Of a stretch of 64,000 bases of DNA, positions 18,968-27,861 are shown one piece after another. Origin of the DNA: Paradesertivirga mongoliensis (lineage in GTDB: Bacteria; Bacteroidota; Bacteroidia; Sphingobacteriales; Sphingobacteriaceae). The position numbers and the translations under genes were made by a program. The stretch covers positions 496,001-560,000 of the forward strand of contig NZ_JAFMZO010000003.1 in the NCBI RefSeq assembly GCF_024436395.1, given 5' to 3'. A model generated the notes under the pieces. It saw nothing but the letters and a program-made list of their open reading frames with translations. It had not been told where the DNA came from and made no database searches. Within the stretch, counting starts at the first letter, position 1. Each line of letters starts with the position of its first letter.

Positions 18968-19566
18968 TTAACCGATAAGGAGAGGTTTATAAAATGGTTA
19001 TGCAAGTCGAGCATTTGCGGAATCAATAGTTGTTTCTCGTCATTGTTGATTGTAAAGTCCGAAAGCGGAGCCTTTTCGGCGTCGCTTAGTTGTTTATTCA
19101 TTCGTTTAAGCACCTCTCCTTCAGAGACGGAATCTCTTTGCATAATTCTTGATATCTTCAAATTGTGCGGAGAGGTTATCAGAAGGTTAAAATCACAATC
19201 TTTATATGAGCCGCTTTCAAAAAGCAAAGCCGCTTCCTTTAATACATAAGGGGCATTTTTTTGTTGATTCAGCCAATTATCAAAAGCGCGAAAAACGGCA
19301 GGATGGACAATTGAATTAAGTTTTTTTAGTTTTTCTTCGTCATTAAAAACCAGAGCTCCCAGTTTACTCCTATTCAATTCACCGTTCGAAAAGTAAATAT
19401 CGGCACCAAATTCCCTGCTTATTTGATCCACCAGCAGCCCGTCTGTATGCATGATGGATTTAGCTTGCTGATCGGCATAAAACACCGGGATCCTCTGCAA
19501 TTCAAAAAACTTACAGACGGTGGTCTTGCCGCTGCCTATGCCTCCGGTTATTCCGATCTTAAGCAT
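18964..19566 (-). CDS. coaE: Dephospho-CoA kinase
   Basis: Performs the last step of coenzyme A synthesis, phosphorylating the ribose 3'-OH of dephospho-CoA. The 200-residue protein begins MLKIGITGGIGSGKTTVCKF with the P-loop, followed by VFYADQQAKSIMH (conserved Asp) and the LLFESGSYKDCD region of the CoA-binding lid, and RMNKQLSDAEKAPLSDFTINND near the end. The ATG at 19564-19566 overlaps the YbbR-like stop in a TGATG arrangement; a GTG one codon earlier is also possible. Confidence 0.93.
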   Translation of the reverse strand: MLKIGITGGIGSGKTTVCKFFELQRIPVFYADQQAKSIMHTDGLLVDQISREFGADIYFSNGELNRSKLGALVFNDEEKLKKLNSIVHPAVFRAFDNWLNQQKNAPYVLKEAALLFESGSYKDCDFNLLITSPHNLKISRIMQRDSVSEGEVLKRMNKQLSDAEKAPLSDFTINNDEKQLLIPQMLDLHNHFINLSLSVK

Positions 19567-20510
19567 CACTCTTTAACTAGAAAGTCAACGATTTGCGGTT
19601 CCGTTTTAACAAGCTTACAAAATGGCGGAAATTTAATAATCCTGAGCGGCAACTGCGAGTACTTGTTTTTCATCCAATTGTCCAGATCCACATTCACTTT
19701 TAGTGATTCTCTGTCGATCTTCGAATAGTTGCTTAACGATGTAAGCAGTGTTATCCGTGCCCTTTCCGGAACAAGCTTAACGTCTCTGCCAGGATTATTT
19801 TCGATTTCGATGGGTATCTCAATTACCTTTTCGGTGAATTCATCCACCGGAACCTCCACTTTCACCATTTTGGGATAAACATCAACATTATTTTTGTGCC
19901 CTTTTTGAAAGCTAACATGCGCATTCACAGAACCATCAATATCTTTCAAAGAAAGGCTATCTGTAGTCCAGAAGTTAATGTCTTTCAAGTCTTCCGCTGC
20001 GCCGGTTACAATAACCGTCGAGGGTTCGAGATGGATCGGCCCCGAGATGCCAAAGGGTTTAATGAATGAAAATTTATATAATAACCTAACCGGAACCCGC
20101 TTGGTAATTCGCCTTGTGAAGTCAAAAAAGAGCGTATCCGGAAACGCTGATACTACTTTTTGATTCGACTCGAATTGTAAATTAATTTCGCTCAGCTGAC
20201 TGGAGATAGTAACGTAATTACTAATATTCAGCGGTTTCAGGTTAACATTCACAATCCTTGGCTTAAGCTTTAACTTAGAAAAAAGCAACTGCCAGCCGGT
20301 TCCGCGCAATTTGAGAGTAACCGTATCTTCCTGTAAAGGGTGATATGCCTTATTTAGGGGAGGATTTATATAATTAAGCCGTGAATTTACTTTGTATTCA
20401 TAATCGTTAGACAGCGCAAAAAACAGCCAGCAAAATACGGCAATGAGCAAACAGCTTAAAAAAACTGATACTTTCCTCTTTTCTATGCGGGTGAGCGATA
20501 TTATCGGCAT
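19566..20510 (-). CDS. YbbR/CdaR-like domain protein
   Basis: A 314-residue protein with one N-terminal membrane helix (about residues 15-33, VFLSCLLIAVFCWLFFALS) followed by repeated YbbR-type beta modules, with features such as VTGAAEDLKDINFWTTDSLSL. In Firmicutes CdaR regulates the diadenylate cyclase CdaA; in Bacteroidota a YbbR protein often lies near coaE and yajC, as here, but its partner is not shown in this window. It has a one-base overlap with coaE. Confidence 0.75.
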   Translation of the reverse strand: MPIISLTRIEKRKVSVFLSCLLIAVFCWLFFALSNDYEYKVNSRLNYINPPLNKAYHPLQEDTVTLKLRGTGWQLLFSKLKLKPRIVNVNLKPLNISNYVTISSQLSEINLQFESNQKVVSAFPDTLFFDFTRRITKRVPVRLLYKFSFIKPFGISGPIHLEPSTVIVTGAAEDLKDINFWTTDSLSLKDIDGSVNAHVSFQKGHKNNVDVYPKMVKVEVPVDEFTEKVIEIPIEIENNPGRDVKLVPERARITLLTSLSNYSKIDRESLKVNVDLDNWMKNKYSQLPLRIIKFPPFCKLVKTEPQIVDFLVKE

Positions 20511-20542
20511 TACTAAAAACTAAGTTACAATATCTTTACAAC

Positions 20543-20570
20543 AAAAAATGCCCCGCCAAAGGCGAGGCAT
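20543..20570 (-). terminator. Terminator downstream of yajC
   Basis: On the minus strand: GATGCCTCGCC TTT GGCGGGGCAT followed by TTTTTT. The stem has one G-T type mismatch. It separates yajC from the YbbR-like gene. Confidence 0.8.
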
Positions 20571-20586
20571 CTATTAAAAATTTCAA

Positions 20587-20895
20587 TTACGCTTTGGGGG
20601 TTAATGCTTTTGTTGCATCTAATGAGATCGCAGATTTATCAAAACGGATTTTTGAACTGCCTTCAACCTCAAGAACAACTGTCGATTCGTTGATGTCTAC
20701 AATCCGGCCGTGAATACCCGCAGTAGTCACCACCTTATCACCTTTTTTAAGCGCCTCAACGAACTTCTTTTGTTCTTTGGCTTTATTCATTTGCGGGCGT
20801 ATCATAAAGAAATAAAACACGATGACAATCCCTATCATCGGAAGAAAACCCATTATTCCAGATCCACTCATTTGCAATAAAATATTTGCTATCAT
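20587..20895 (-). CDS. yajC: Preprotein translocase subunit YajC
   Basis: A 102-residue single-span inner-membrane protein that associates with SecDF. A hydrophobic helix (GIMGFLPMIGIVIVFYFFMI, about residues 13-32) is followed by the family motif RPQMNKAKEQKKFVEALKKG and the small beta domain GDKVVTTAGIHGRIVDI. Length and motifs are typical. In this genome it is unlinked to secDF (3993) and instead sits with DUF1573 and nusB. Confidence 0.93.
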   Translation of the reverse strand: MIANILLQMSGSGIMGFLPMIGIVIVFYFFMIRPQMNKAKEQKKFVEALKKGDKVVTTAGIHGRIVDINESTVVLEVEGSSKIRFDKSAISLDATKALTPKA

Positions 20896-20919
20896 TTCTA
20901 ATTATTATTTGTTTAATTC

Positions 20920-21360
20920 TTATTTAGCTGCCGCTGCTTTAGCCATCACTTCGCCGGTAAGGTAAATCTCCGTCAAAGATGGATTGGCATTTGAAGTTAC
21001 CGATACAATCTTGTTTTGCATACCCGGCCTGCCCGAACTGTCAAAAACAACTTTTATAACACCCGTTTTCCCTGGAGCAATAGGCTCTTTTGGGTATTCG
21101 GGAATGGTACAGCCACAGCTTGCAGTAGCGTTGGAAATAATTAATGGTTCACTTCCATTGTTCACAAATTCAAATTCGTGAGTAACCTTTTGCCCTTCCG
21201 GAATCTTCCCAAAATCGAAATTATTTTTTTGGAAAGTTATAGAAGCACCTTTTACAGCAGCCTCATTATTAGCACCGCTTTCGGTTGATGTAGTTGCACT
21301 GTTATTGCAGGAAATTAACATCGCAGAAGCAGCGATAAAGATTAAAACAGCCTTCTTCAT
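20920..21360 (-). CDS. DUF1573 lipoprotein
   Basis: A 146-residue secreted protein with a lipoprotein signal peptide: hydrophobic stretch AVLIFIAASAMLISC, with the lipobox cysteine at about residue 18. The mature part has the DUF1573 Ig-like fold, with the hallmark FDFGKIPEGQKVTHEFEFVN, NATASCGCTIPEYPKEPIAPG and the C-terminal LTGEVM. The function of the family is unknown; it is frequent in Bacteroidota. It lies 3 bp from nusB and 24 bp from yajC on the same strand. Confidence 0.88.
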   Translation of the reverse strand: MKKAVLIFIAASAMLISCNNSATTSTESGANNEAAVKGASITFQKNNFDFGKIPEGQKVTHEFEFVNNGSEPLIISNATASCGCTIPEYPKEPIAPGKTGVIKVVFDSSGRPGMQNKIVSVTSNANPSLTEIYLTGEVMAKAAAAK

Positions 21361-21363
21361 ATT

Positions 21364-22311
21364 TTATTCAATTAATCCTCGTCCGGTTTTACGGATTTTA
21401 CCCGCAGCTTTTAATTCCGCTAAAATTTTGTCTAAAATACCATTTATAAACAAATTACTTTTAGGGGTACTGAATTCTTTTGCCATCTCTATGTATTCAT
21501 TCATCGACACTTTAATGGGAATCGCGGGAAAATGAATCAATTCGGATAGAGCAAGTTTCATTAAAAGGATGTCGACAATGGCAATTCGCTCTGCCTCCCA
21601 GTTTTTCGTCTTATCTGAGATAAGTTTTTGATATTCTTCGTCGAATGCGATAGTTTTATTTAGTAGAGTAACAATAAACTCGCGGTCTTCGGTCCACTCA
21701 GGACTTATCTGAGCGAGCTTATTATCCTTTCCCTGCTCGCTTTGAAAATTACTGAATGTTTTGGCCACCATAGCTTCCAACACCGGCCTGTCTACCTGCC
21801 AATTTATAAACTTCTCTTCAAAAGCCTGCTCTACAGATGGCACCACAAGAATTACCTTCTTGAAAATATATTTGATGATATCTTTTTCTGCTCTCATTGA
21901 CACATCCTCTGCAACAAGATAATCTGCATATTGCTGGGATGATTTCAGCTCAGTAAATATGGTTTTTACAATCTCGGGATCGAAATTCCAGGAGGGATTG
22001 TATTTCTTTAAATTAATAACGAATTCCGGATTTTCTTTTAAAGCCGTGATAAACTTATTTTTATTCAGCTTAAGATTTGAATTCAGATCAGTTTCCGTGG
22101 GAAGATATTTATTTGCACGTTCTTCAGCGTCAACCAGTACGTAATCTGATACCTCTGTTAACAGAGCAAGCAGCCAGATGTACATCTCAAAAACATCATC
22201 AATGCTATCAAGAAGCTTTTTCTCGAATGATTTTGCTACTTTGTTTTCTGATAAATGGTATGCATACAATGTTTGTAACACCTTTACCCTCAGCTGCCTT
22301 CTGTTTAACAT
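21364..22311 (-). CDS. nusB: Transcription antitermination factor NusB
   Basis: NusB with S10 binds boxA RNA during rRNA antitermination. The 315-residue protein is about twice the E. coli length, as is usual in Bacteroidota, with an N-terminal extension beginning MLNRRQLRVKVLQTLYAYH and the canonical NusB core at the C-terminus: NWEAERIAIVDILLMKLALSEL and SMNEYIEMAKEFSTPKSNLFINGILDKI, where the Lys/Ser segment is conserved. It is the head of the run nusB-DUF1573-yajC. Confidence 0.92.
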   Translation of the reverse strand: MLNRRQLRVKVLQTLYAYHLSENKVAKSFEKKLLDSIDDVFEMYIWLLALLTEVSDYVLVDAEERANKYLPTETDLNSNLKLNKNKFITALKENPEFVINLKKYNPSWNFDPEIVKTIFTELKSSQQYADYLVAEDVSMRAEKDIIKYIFKKVILVVPSVEQAFEEKFINWQVDRPVLEAMVAKTFSNFQSEQGKDNKLAQISPEWTEDREFIVTLLNKTIAFDEEYQKLISDKTKNWEAERIAIVDILLMKLALSELIHFPAIPIKVSMNEYIEMAKEFSTPKSNLFINGILDKILAELKAAGKIRKTGRGLIE

Positions 22312-22344
22312 GTTATAAGAACGATTTTATTGTATAAACCTATT

Positions 22345-23430
22345 TTAATAGGATGCTTTAATTTTTTTAATATCAGAAATACGCTTTTCAGCGATCATAT
22401 CTGCCGCTTTATTACTTGGAATACTTTCCGCCTTCGACTTCTTTAAGACCACACGGGTGGCGTCGTAAATATTTTCTGCAAGTTGTAACGTGCGCTTTTT
22501 ACTGTAGCCGGATATTTCAGAATACGAATTGATCATCCCGCCAGCGTTGATTAAGTAATCGGGAGCATAGAGAATCCCTTTTTCAAGGAGCATTTGTCCA
22601 TGCAAGTCCTCATCAGCGAGTTGATTGTTAGCAGACCCGGCAATGATCGCACATCTCATCTTGGCAATTGTAGCTGAATTGATAATTCCCCCCAGCGCGC
22701 AAGGAGAGTACACATCAAATTCAAGATCCAGAATATTGTTGTTCGAGATAGCATCGGCACCCGTCTTTTTAGCGACCTGTCTCACCCGTTCTTCATCGAT
22801 ATCGCTGACATACACCCTGGCGTTTTCTTCTCTTAGCAAATGCACCAGATTTTCACCAACATGGCCGATCCCCTGTACCGCTACCGACCGTCCGGCTAAA
22901 CTGTCACTGCCATAAAGCTCTTTTAAACAGGCTTTGATCCCCATAAAAACGCCCCGCGCAGTTATGGCCGAGGAATTTGAGCTATTGGAAGATTCATGCC
23001 CGCCAACAACGTGTTCAGTCTCCATCCGGATGTATTCCATATCCCGGTTGTTAGTTCCAAGGTCTTCCGCTGTAATAAAGCTACCGCTCAGGTTTTTAAT
23101 AAAGCGGCCAAGTCTTCGCATTAAAGCTTCTGTTTTATCTGTTCTGCTGTTACCCAGAATAAGCGCTTTTCCGCCGCCCAGATTCAAGCCGCTGATCGCA
23201 GCTTTGTAGGTCATTGCCCTCGAAAGACGCAAAACATCGCGCAATGCTTCGCCTTCTGTTTTATATTCCCACATACGCGTACCACCAAAAGCGGGCCCCA
23301 AAGTGGTGTTATGAATAGCTATGATTGCTTTTAATCCGGTATCTTCATCGTTGCAAAATACAACTCGTTGATGTTTGCATTTACTAAGCTCGTTAAATAC
23401 TGAACCTGCTTCGAAAATTTTTGATACCAT
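22345..23430 (-). CDS. Glu/Leu/Phe/Val dehydrogenase family protein (leucine-dehydrogenase type)
   Basis: An NAD-dependent amino-acid dehydrogenase that reversibly deaminates branched-chain or aromatic amino acids. The 361-residue sequence shows GPAFGGTRMW, the substrate-binding lysine regions MTYKAAISGLNLGGGKALI, the ITAEDLGT segment, and the Rossmann motif VAVQGIGHVGENLVHLL at about residues 205-221. The length fits leucine dehydrogenases. The gene is divergent from the ABC transporter and upstream of nusB with a 33-bp gap. Confidence 0.88.
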   Translation of the reverse strand: MVSKIFEAGSVFNELSKCKHQRVVFCNDEDTGLKAIIAIHNTTLGPAFGGTRMWEYKTEGEALRDVLRLSRAMTYKAAISGLNLGGGKALILGNSRTDKTEALMRRLGRFIKNLSGSFITAEDLGTNNRDMEYIRMETEHVVGGHESSNSSNSSAITARGVFMGIKACLKELYGSDSLAGRSVAVQGIGHVGENLVHLLREENARVYVSDIDEERVRQVAKKTGADAISNNNILDLEFDVYSPCALGGIINSATIAKMRCAIIAGSANNQLADEDLHGQMLLEKGILYAPDYLINAGGMINSYSEISGYSKKRTLQLAENIYDATRVVLKKSKAESIPSNKAADMIAEKRISDIKKIKASY

Positions 23431-23507
23431 ATTTGAGGTGCGATTCCGTCAGCAAAACTAGCAAAATTTTCAGTACCACAGAGCCTCAAATCTATATTAA
23501 GGATTAG

Positions 23508-23515
23508 TACTTTTG
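23508..23515 (+). promoter_or_regulatory. Candidate -7 promoter element for the ABC exporter
   Basis: TACTTTTG fits TAnnTTTG and ends 12 bp before the ATG at 23528, which would give a short or nearly leaderless transcript. Confidence 0.4.
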
Positions 23516-23527
23516 CAAACACACAGC

Positions 23528-25321
23528 ATGAAAGACCTGGCCTATCTAAATAAATTTTTTTACAAATACCGATGGAGGTTAATTCCGGGAGTAATATTTG
23601 TCGTTATTTCTAACATCTTCGGCGTTTTACCGGCAAAGGTGATACAGATCGCGTTCGATCTTGTTACAGAAAACATCAGTACTTACAGGCTATTTAACGG
23701 CTTCGACAGGCAAGAGCTGGTTTACGAAATTTTTGGCTACAGCCTTTTGCTTTTCGGACTGACTGTTCTGGCACTGGCTTTACTTCGGGGCATTTTTCTG
23801 TTTTTCATGCGGCAAACGATCATTTTGATGTCGCGGCATATTGAGTACGACCTGAAAAATGAGATCTATCAGCACTACCAGGAACTTTCAATGAGTTTCT
23901 TTCGCCGAAACAATACCGGGGATTTGATGAACAGGGTAACCGAAGATGTGAGCAGAGTCAGAATGTACGTTGGCCCGGCCATTATGTATACCATCAATAC
24001 TGTAGTGCTTTTTCTGCTGGTTATTATCGCCATGATCAGTGTTAACCTAAAACTGGCTATTTATAGTTTGCTGCCGCTGCCCATACTTGCGCTAACCATA
24101 TACTATGTGCACAACATCATTAATCAGCGCAGCGAAAAAATACAGGAACGGCTTTCAAAGTTATCCGGGTTTGTGCAGGAAACGTTCTCGGGAATACGGG
24201 TGATAAAAGCTTATGTGCGCGAAAATGATATCAAAGAGAAATTCGCCGCAGAAAGCAACTCGTATAAAAAGGATTCACTGGCACTGGTGCAGGTGCAGGC
24301 CACCTTTTTTCCAGCAATGCTTTTACTGGTGGGTTTAAGCACTATTGTGACCGTTTATATCGGCGGCATTGAAGTGATGAACGGAACAATTACTTCGGGC
24401 AACATTGCCGAGTTTATTGTTTATGTAAACCAGTTAACTTTTCCGGTAACATCACTCGGCTGGGTTACATCACTGGTGCAGCGAGCTGCAGCATCACAAA
24501 AAAGAATTAACGAGTTTTTACACACTCGGCCAGAAATTTCGTACTCCAGCAATACAAGGTTTGAGTTGAAGGGACAGGTTGAATTCAAAAATGTCTCCTT
24601 CGTTTATCCCGACACAGGGATCAAGGCGCTTGACAATGTTTCGTTTGAGGTAAAGCCGGGAGAGTTTCTGGCAATCATCGGCCGCACCGGATCGGGAAAA
24701 TCTACACTTGCAAATCTGCTGATGCGGATGTACGACAGCGACTCAGGCGAAATAAAGATCGACGGACAAACGATCACAGAACTTAATTTGAACCACTTCC
24801 GCAGCCAGGTAGGGTTTGTACCACAAGAGGTTTTTTTGTTTTCTGACACGATTGCCAATAATATCGCCTTTGGCGAATCCTCTAAAACTGAACTCGATAA
24901 AATTGAACAGGCCGCTAAAGACGCAGCGGTTTATAATAACATTGCCGAATTTGATGAAGGCTTCGACACCATGATCGGAGAACGTGGAATCACCCTTTCG
25001 GGCGGACAAAAACAGCGCGTTTCTATTGCCCGGGCCCTGATAAAAAATCCCCGTTTATTGATTTTTGACGACTGCCTATCGGCGATTGATACCAAAACTG
25101 AGGAAGAAATTTTGAGTAACCTGGGCAAGAACCTCGATGGCAAAACCAGTATCATTATCGCACACCGGGTGTCTACCATTAAAAATGCCGACAAGATTGT
25201 GGTTCTCGATAAAGGTCAAATAGTTGAACAGGGCACCCACAAGAGCCTTTTAAAAGCCAATGGCATTTATAAAGACATGTACGAAAAACAATTACTTGAG
25301 GAGCAAGAATTACCTGAATAA
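23528..25321 (+). CDS. ABC transporter, fused permease and ATPase (exporter type)
   Basis: A 597-residue half-transporter of the MsbA/multidrug type, working as a homo- or heterodimer in the inner membrane. Six membrane helices span about residues 15-310, followed by an ATPase domain with Walker A GRTGSGKST, Q-loop VGFVPQEVFLF, signature LSGGQKQRVSIARAL, Walker B LLIFDDCLSAID and H-loop IIAHRVS. The Walker B has Asp where Glu is usual (FDDCLS), a variant seen in the non-catalytic site of heterodimeric exporters and in many Bacteroidota proteins. I start at the ATG MKDLAYLNK rather than the upstream TTG. Confidence 0.92.
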   Translation: MKDLAYLNKFFYKYRWRLIPGVIFVVISNIFGVLPAKVIQIAFDLVTENISTYRLFNGFDRQELVYEIFGYSLLLFGLTVLALALLRGIFLFFMRQTIILMSRHIEYDLKNEIYQHYQELSMSFFRRNNTGDLMNRVTEDVSRVRMYVGPAIMYTINTVVLFLLVIIAMISVNLKLAIYSLLPLPILALTIYYVHNIINQRSEKIQERLSKLSGFVQETFSGIRVIKAYVRENDIKEKFAAESNSYKKDSLALVQVQATFFPAMLLLVGLSTIVTVYIGGIEVMNGTITSGNIAEFIVYVNQLTFPVTSLGWVTSLVQRAAASQKRINEFLHTRPEISYSSNTRFELKGQVEFKNVSFVYPDTGIKALDNVSFEVKPGEFLAIIGRTGSGKSTLANLLMRMYDSDSGEIKIDGQTITELNLNHFRSQVGFVPQEVFLFSDTIANNIAFGESSKTELDKIEQAAKDAAVYNNIAEFDEGFDTMIGERGITLSGGQKQRVSIARALIKNPRLLIFDDCLSAIDTKTEEEILSNLGKNLDGKTSIIIAHRVSTIKNADKIVVLDKGQIVEQGTHKSLLKANGIYKDMYEKQLLEEQELPE

Positions 25322-25404
25322 AAGAAAGAAGCGCTATAATTTTGTATTTTGAAGTTTAAAAATTATTAGTTTATATTTACCGAACTAAACTTTAAAAACA
25401 ACAA

Positions 25405-25734
25405 ATGGGAGATTTTGACAACAAAGAGAGAGAAGAGGTTTTTTCAAAGAAAGTAAGAGCCGGGAAACGTACTTATTTTTTTGATGTAAAAGCAACACGC
25501 TCAAATGACTATTACATCACAGTTACAGAAAGTAAAAAACGTTTGGAAGACGGAGTTTTTGTTAAACACAAAATTTTCCTTTACAAAGAAGACTTCGAAA
25601 AATTTGCCGAAGGACTGAAAGACACAGTTGAATACATCAAAGCTCACCAGGAAGTAGTTGAGAAAAGATACGAGTACAGCGAAAACGGTGTAGAAGCTAC
25701 TAAAGCTGCCGATGATTTCTCTTTCGATATTTAA
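25405..25734 (+). CDS. DUF3276 / PUR-alpha-like nucleic-acid-binding protein
   Basis: A 109-residue protein whose KVRAGKRTYFFDVKATRSND and HKIFLYKEDFEKFAEGLKDT segments match the DUF3276 family, which adopts the PUR-alpha fold and binds single-stranded DNA or RNA (structure known from a Bacteroidota or Spirochaete homologue). It is short, charged and lacks a signal peptide. It stands alone, followed by a strong terminator. The biological role is not known. Confidence 0.85.
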   Translation: MGDFDNKEREEVFSKKVRAGKRTYFFDVKATRSNDYYITVTESKKRLEDGVFVKHKIFLYKEDFEKFAEGLKDTVEYIKAHQEVVEKRYEYSENGVEATKAADDFSFDI

Positions 25735-25755
25735 TTAGTCACCTCAATAATATAC

Positions 25756-25787
25756 AGCCATTCCGGTTTCCCGGGATGGCTTTTTTA
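25756..25787 (+). terminator. Terminator after the DUF3276 gene
   Basis: AGCCATTCCGG TTT CCGGGATGGCT stem (one mismatch) followed by TTTTTTA. Confidence 0.88.
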
Positions 25788-25873
25788 TTTTCTAAATTCG
25801 CTTTAAGTTAAGCGAATTGAATTATAAAGCGTAATTTCGCCCGCTGAAAATCGTAATACTTAGCAACAAATAA

Positions 25874-26971
25874 ATGGCTTTACAATGCGGAATTGTTGGT
25901 TTACCCAACGTAGGAAAATCTACCCTTTTTAATTGTTTATCAAACGCTAAAGCGCAGGCGGCCAATTTTCCTTTCTGTACTATTGAACCTAACGTGGGTG
26001 TAATTACTGTTCCCGACCACCGTTTAACAAAACTGGCAGAGTTGGTAAATCCTAATAAGATTGTCCCCAACACCATCGAGATTGTGGACATTGCCGGATT
26101 GGTAAAAGGCGCCAGCAAAGGCGAAGGTCTTGGAAATCAATTTCTTGGAAATATCCGCGCAACAAATGCAATCATACATGTATTGAGATGTTTTGATGAT
26201 GGAAACGTCGTACATGTTGATGGCTCTGTAGATCCTATTCGCGATAAAGAAATTATTGATACTGAACTTCAGTTAAAGGACCTCGATGCTGTAAGCAAAA
26301 AGATCCAGAAGGTCGAAAAAATGGCCAAAACTGGTGATAAAGATGCGAAAAAGGCTTACGAAGTTTGCAATCTTGTTAAATCCCACCTCGAAGCCGGAAA
26401 GTCTGTCCGCACCGCTCCTATCAGCGAAGAAGATAAAGAATATCTTGCAGATTTATGGCTTCTTACGGCTAAGCCGGTAATGTACGTATGCAACGTTGAC
26501 GAAGCATCCGTGGTATCAGGAAACGCCTATGTAGAACGTGTAAAAGAATCTGTGAAAGAAGAAAACGCTGAGGTGTTGGTTATATCTGCCAAAATAGAGT
26601 CTGAAATTGCGGAACTGGAGAGTTATGAAGAACGCGAGATGTTCCTTACTGATCTGGGTCTGGAAGAATCTGGCGTAAGCCGGTTGATTCGCTCTGCTTA
26701 TAAGTTATTAGATCTGTATACTTATTTCACGGCTGGCGTACAGGAAGTGCGTGCATGGACCATTACTAAAGGCTTTACCGCTCCCCAAGCGGCTGGAGTA
26801 ATTCATACAGACTTTGAAAAAGGATTTATCCGTGCAGAGGTAATCAAGTACGACGATTTTGTTAAATATGGTTCTGAAGCAGCTTGCAAGGAGAACGGAA
26901 AGCTAAGTGTAGAAGGAAAAACTTACGTGGTGGAAGATGGAGACATCATGCACTTCAGATTTAACGTATAA
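25874..26971 (+). CDS. ychF: Redox-regulated ATPase/GTPase YchF (Obg family)
   Basis: An Obg-related P-loop NTPase that prefers ATP and binds ribosomes. The 365-residue protein begins MALQCGIVGLPNVGKSTLFN with the G1 motif, then FCTIEPNVGVI (switch I), VDIAGLVKGASKGEGLGNQF (G3 and switch II), and the altered G4 motif YVCNVDE in place of NKxD, which explains the ATP preference. The C-terminal TGS-like domain begins near TYFTAGVQEVRAWT and ends VVEDGDIMHFRFNV. Length and sequence are typical. Confidence 0.96.
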   Translation: MALQCGIVGLPNVGKSTLFNCLSNAKAQAANFPFCTIEPNVGVITVPDHRLTKLAELVNPNKIVPNTIEIVDIAGLVKGASKGEGLGNQFLGNIRATNAIIHVLRCFDDGNVVHVDGSVDPIRDKEIIDTELQLKDLDAVSKKIQKVEKMAKTGDKDAKKAYEVCNLVKSHLEAGKSVRTAPISEEDKEYLADLWLLTAKPVMYVCNVDEASVVSGNAYVERVKESVKEENAEVLVISAKIESEIAELESYEEREMFLTDLGLEESGVSRLIRSAYKLLDLYTYFTAGVQEVRAWTITKGFTAPQAAGVIHTDFEKGFIRAEVIKYDDFVKYGSEAACKENGKLSVEGKTYVVEDGDIMHFRFNV

Positions 26972-26975
26972 TTTA

Positions 26976-27010
26976 AAAAGCATCAAGTTCCTGGAAACCT
27001 GATGCTTTTA
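26976..27010. terminator. Bidirectional terminator between ychF and the convergent membrane gene
   Basis: AAAAGCATCA (26976-26985) pairs with TGATGCTTTT (27000-27009) around a 14-base loop. It contains the last codons and stop of the minus-strand gene. Confidence 0.75.
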
Positions 27011-27786
27011 AGATACTCCTGTTTTTTAAGCATCCTGCCTATATAAAGCACAATTATTTGCGATGAAATGCAGCAGGCTGTAGCCAGCAGAAAGCTGTAT
27101 CCTATCTGAAGCGGTTGTAAAGAAAAAGCCAGAACCGCAAAAAACACCGAGAACGAGAATAAGCTTATAACTACACTACGCATCAGCCTGATACAGGCAT
27201 CAGCTCCATATAAATAGTGAGTTGTTACCGCGAAGATGGTGCCGAAAATAGGAAATGTGCCCAGTAAGCCACTTAGCCGAGGGCCCAGTTCTGATGACAC
27301 ATAGGTAAGTGCGATAATAAATAATGTAGCCATAATTATTCTTAGTGGGATATCCCATGCTGGTGGCACAATGGCTAAATGCCCTTCTGTAAATTTCGGA
27401 AAGATCAAAAGTAATATCCCCAAGGAAGCCACCGTGACCAGAAATGTTTGCAGCAAAGACCAATCAAACTGTACAAGAAAGAATGTTGCCGATAAGTACG
27501 TAATCCAACCCGCTACAACGCAAAACAACCAATGGAATTTTTTTGATAGCATTGAATAAACGAAAGAGAACATCGACAATGATACTGCCCCAAGCAAAAT
27601 TCCTTTAGATGAAACACTTGCAAAAGCAGTGCCTTGTTCAAGCGCAAGAAACAGCGCTATAGGCCCTGCGTTTAAGGGTAATCCTATCAATAATCCGGTA
27701 ACCGAATGACCGTATTTCCGACCAGCCCATGTCGCCATCCCGGTTAGTGCAGGAGTAAGCAGAAGTTTTAAAATAAGAATTTGCAC
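26983..27786 (-). CDS. Multi-pass membrane protein with internal duplication (GlpM-like)
   Basis: A 267-residue protein with about eight to ten predicted membrane helices. Two similar segments, GLLIGLPLNAGPIALFLALEQG near residue 31 and GLLGTFPIFGTIFAVTTH near residue 170, suggest an internally duplicated fold with one Gly/Pro-rich kink per half. This resembles GlpM/YdgC-type proteins, but I cannot confirm membership. No signal for substrate. The gene stands alone, convergent with ychF and sharing its terminator hairpin. Confidence 0.6.
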   Translation of the reverse strand: MQILILKLLLTPALTGMATWAGRKYGHSVTGLLIGLPLNAGPIALFLALEQGTAFASVSSKGILLGAVSLSMFSFVYSMLSKKFHWLFCVVAGWITYLSATFFLVQFDWSLLQTFLVTVASLGILLLIFPKFTEGHLAIVPPAWDIPLRIIMATLFIIALTYVSSELGPRLSGLLGTFPIFGTIFAVTTHYLYGADACIRLMRSVVISLFSFSVFFAVLAFSLQPLQIGYSFLLATACCISSQIIVLYIGRMLKKQEYLKSIRFPGT

Positions 27787-27861
27787 AGGGTAAAGATACC
27801 AGAAAAGAAGGGCCTGATGTGTCAGGAAAGCCTAATCTTACGAGAATATGAGATAACTAGG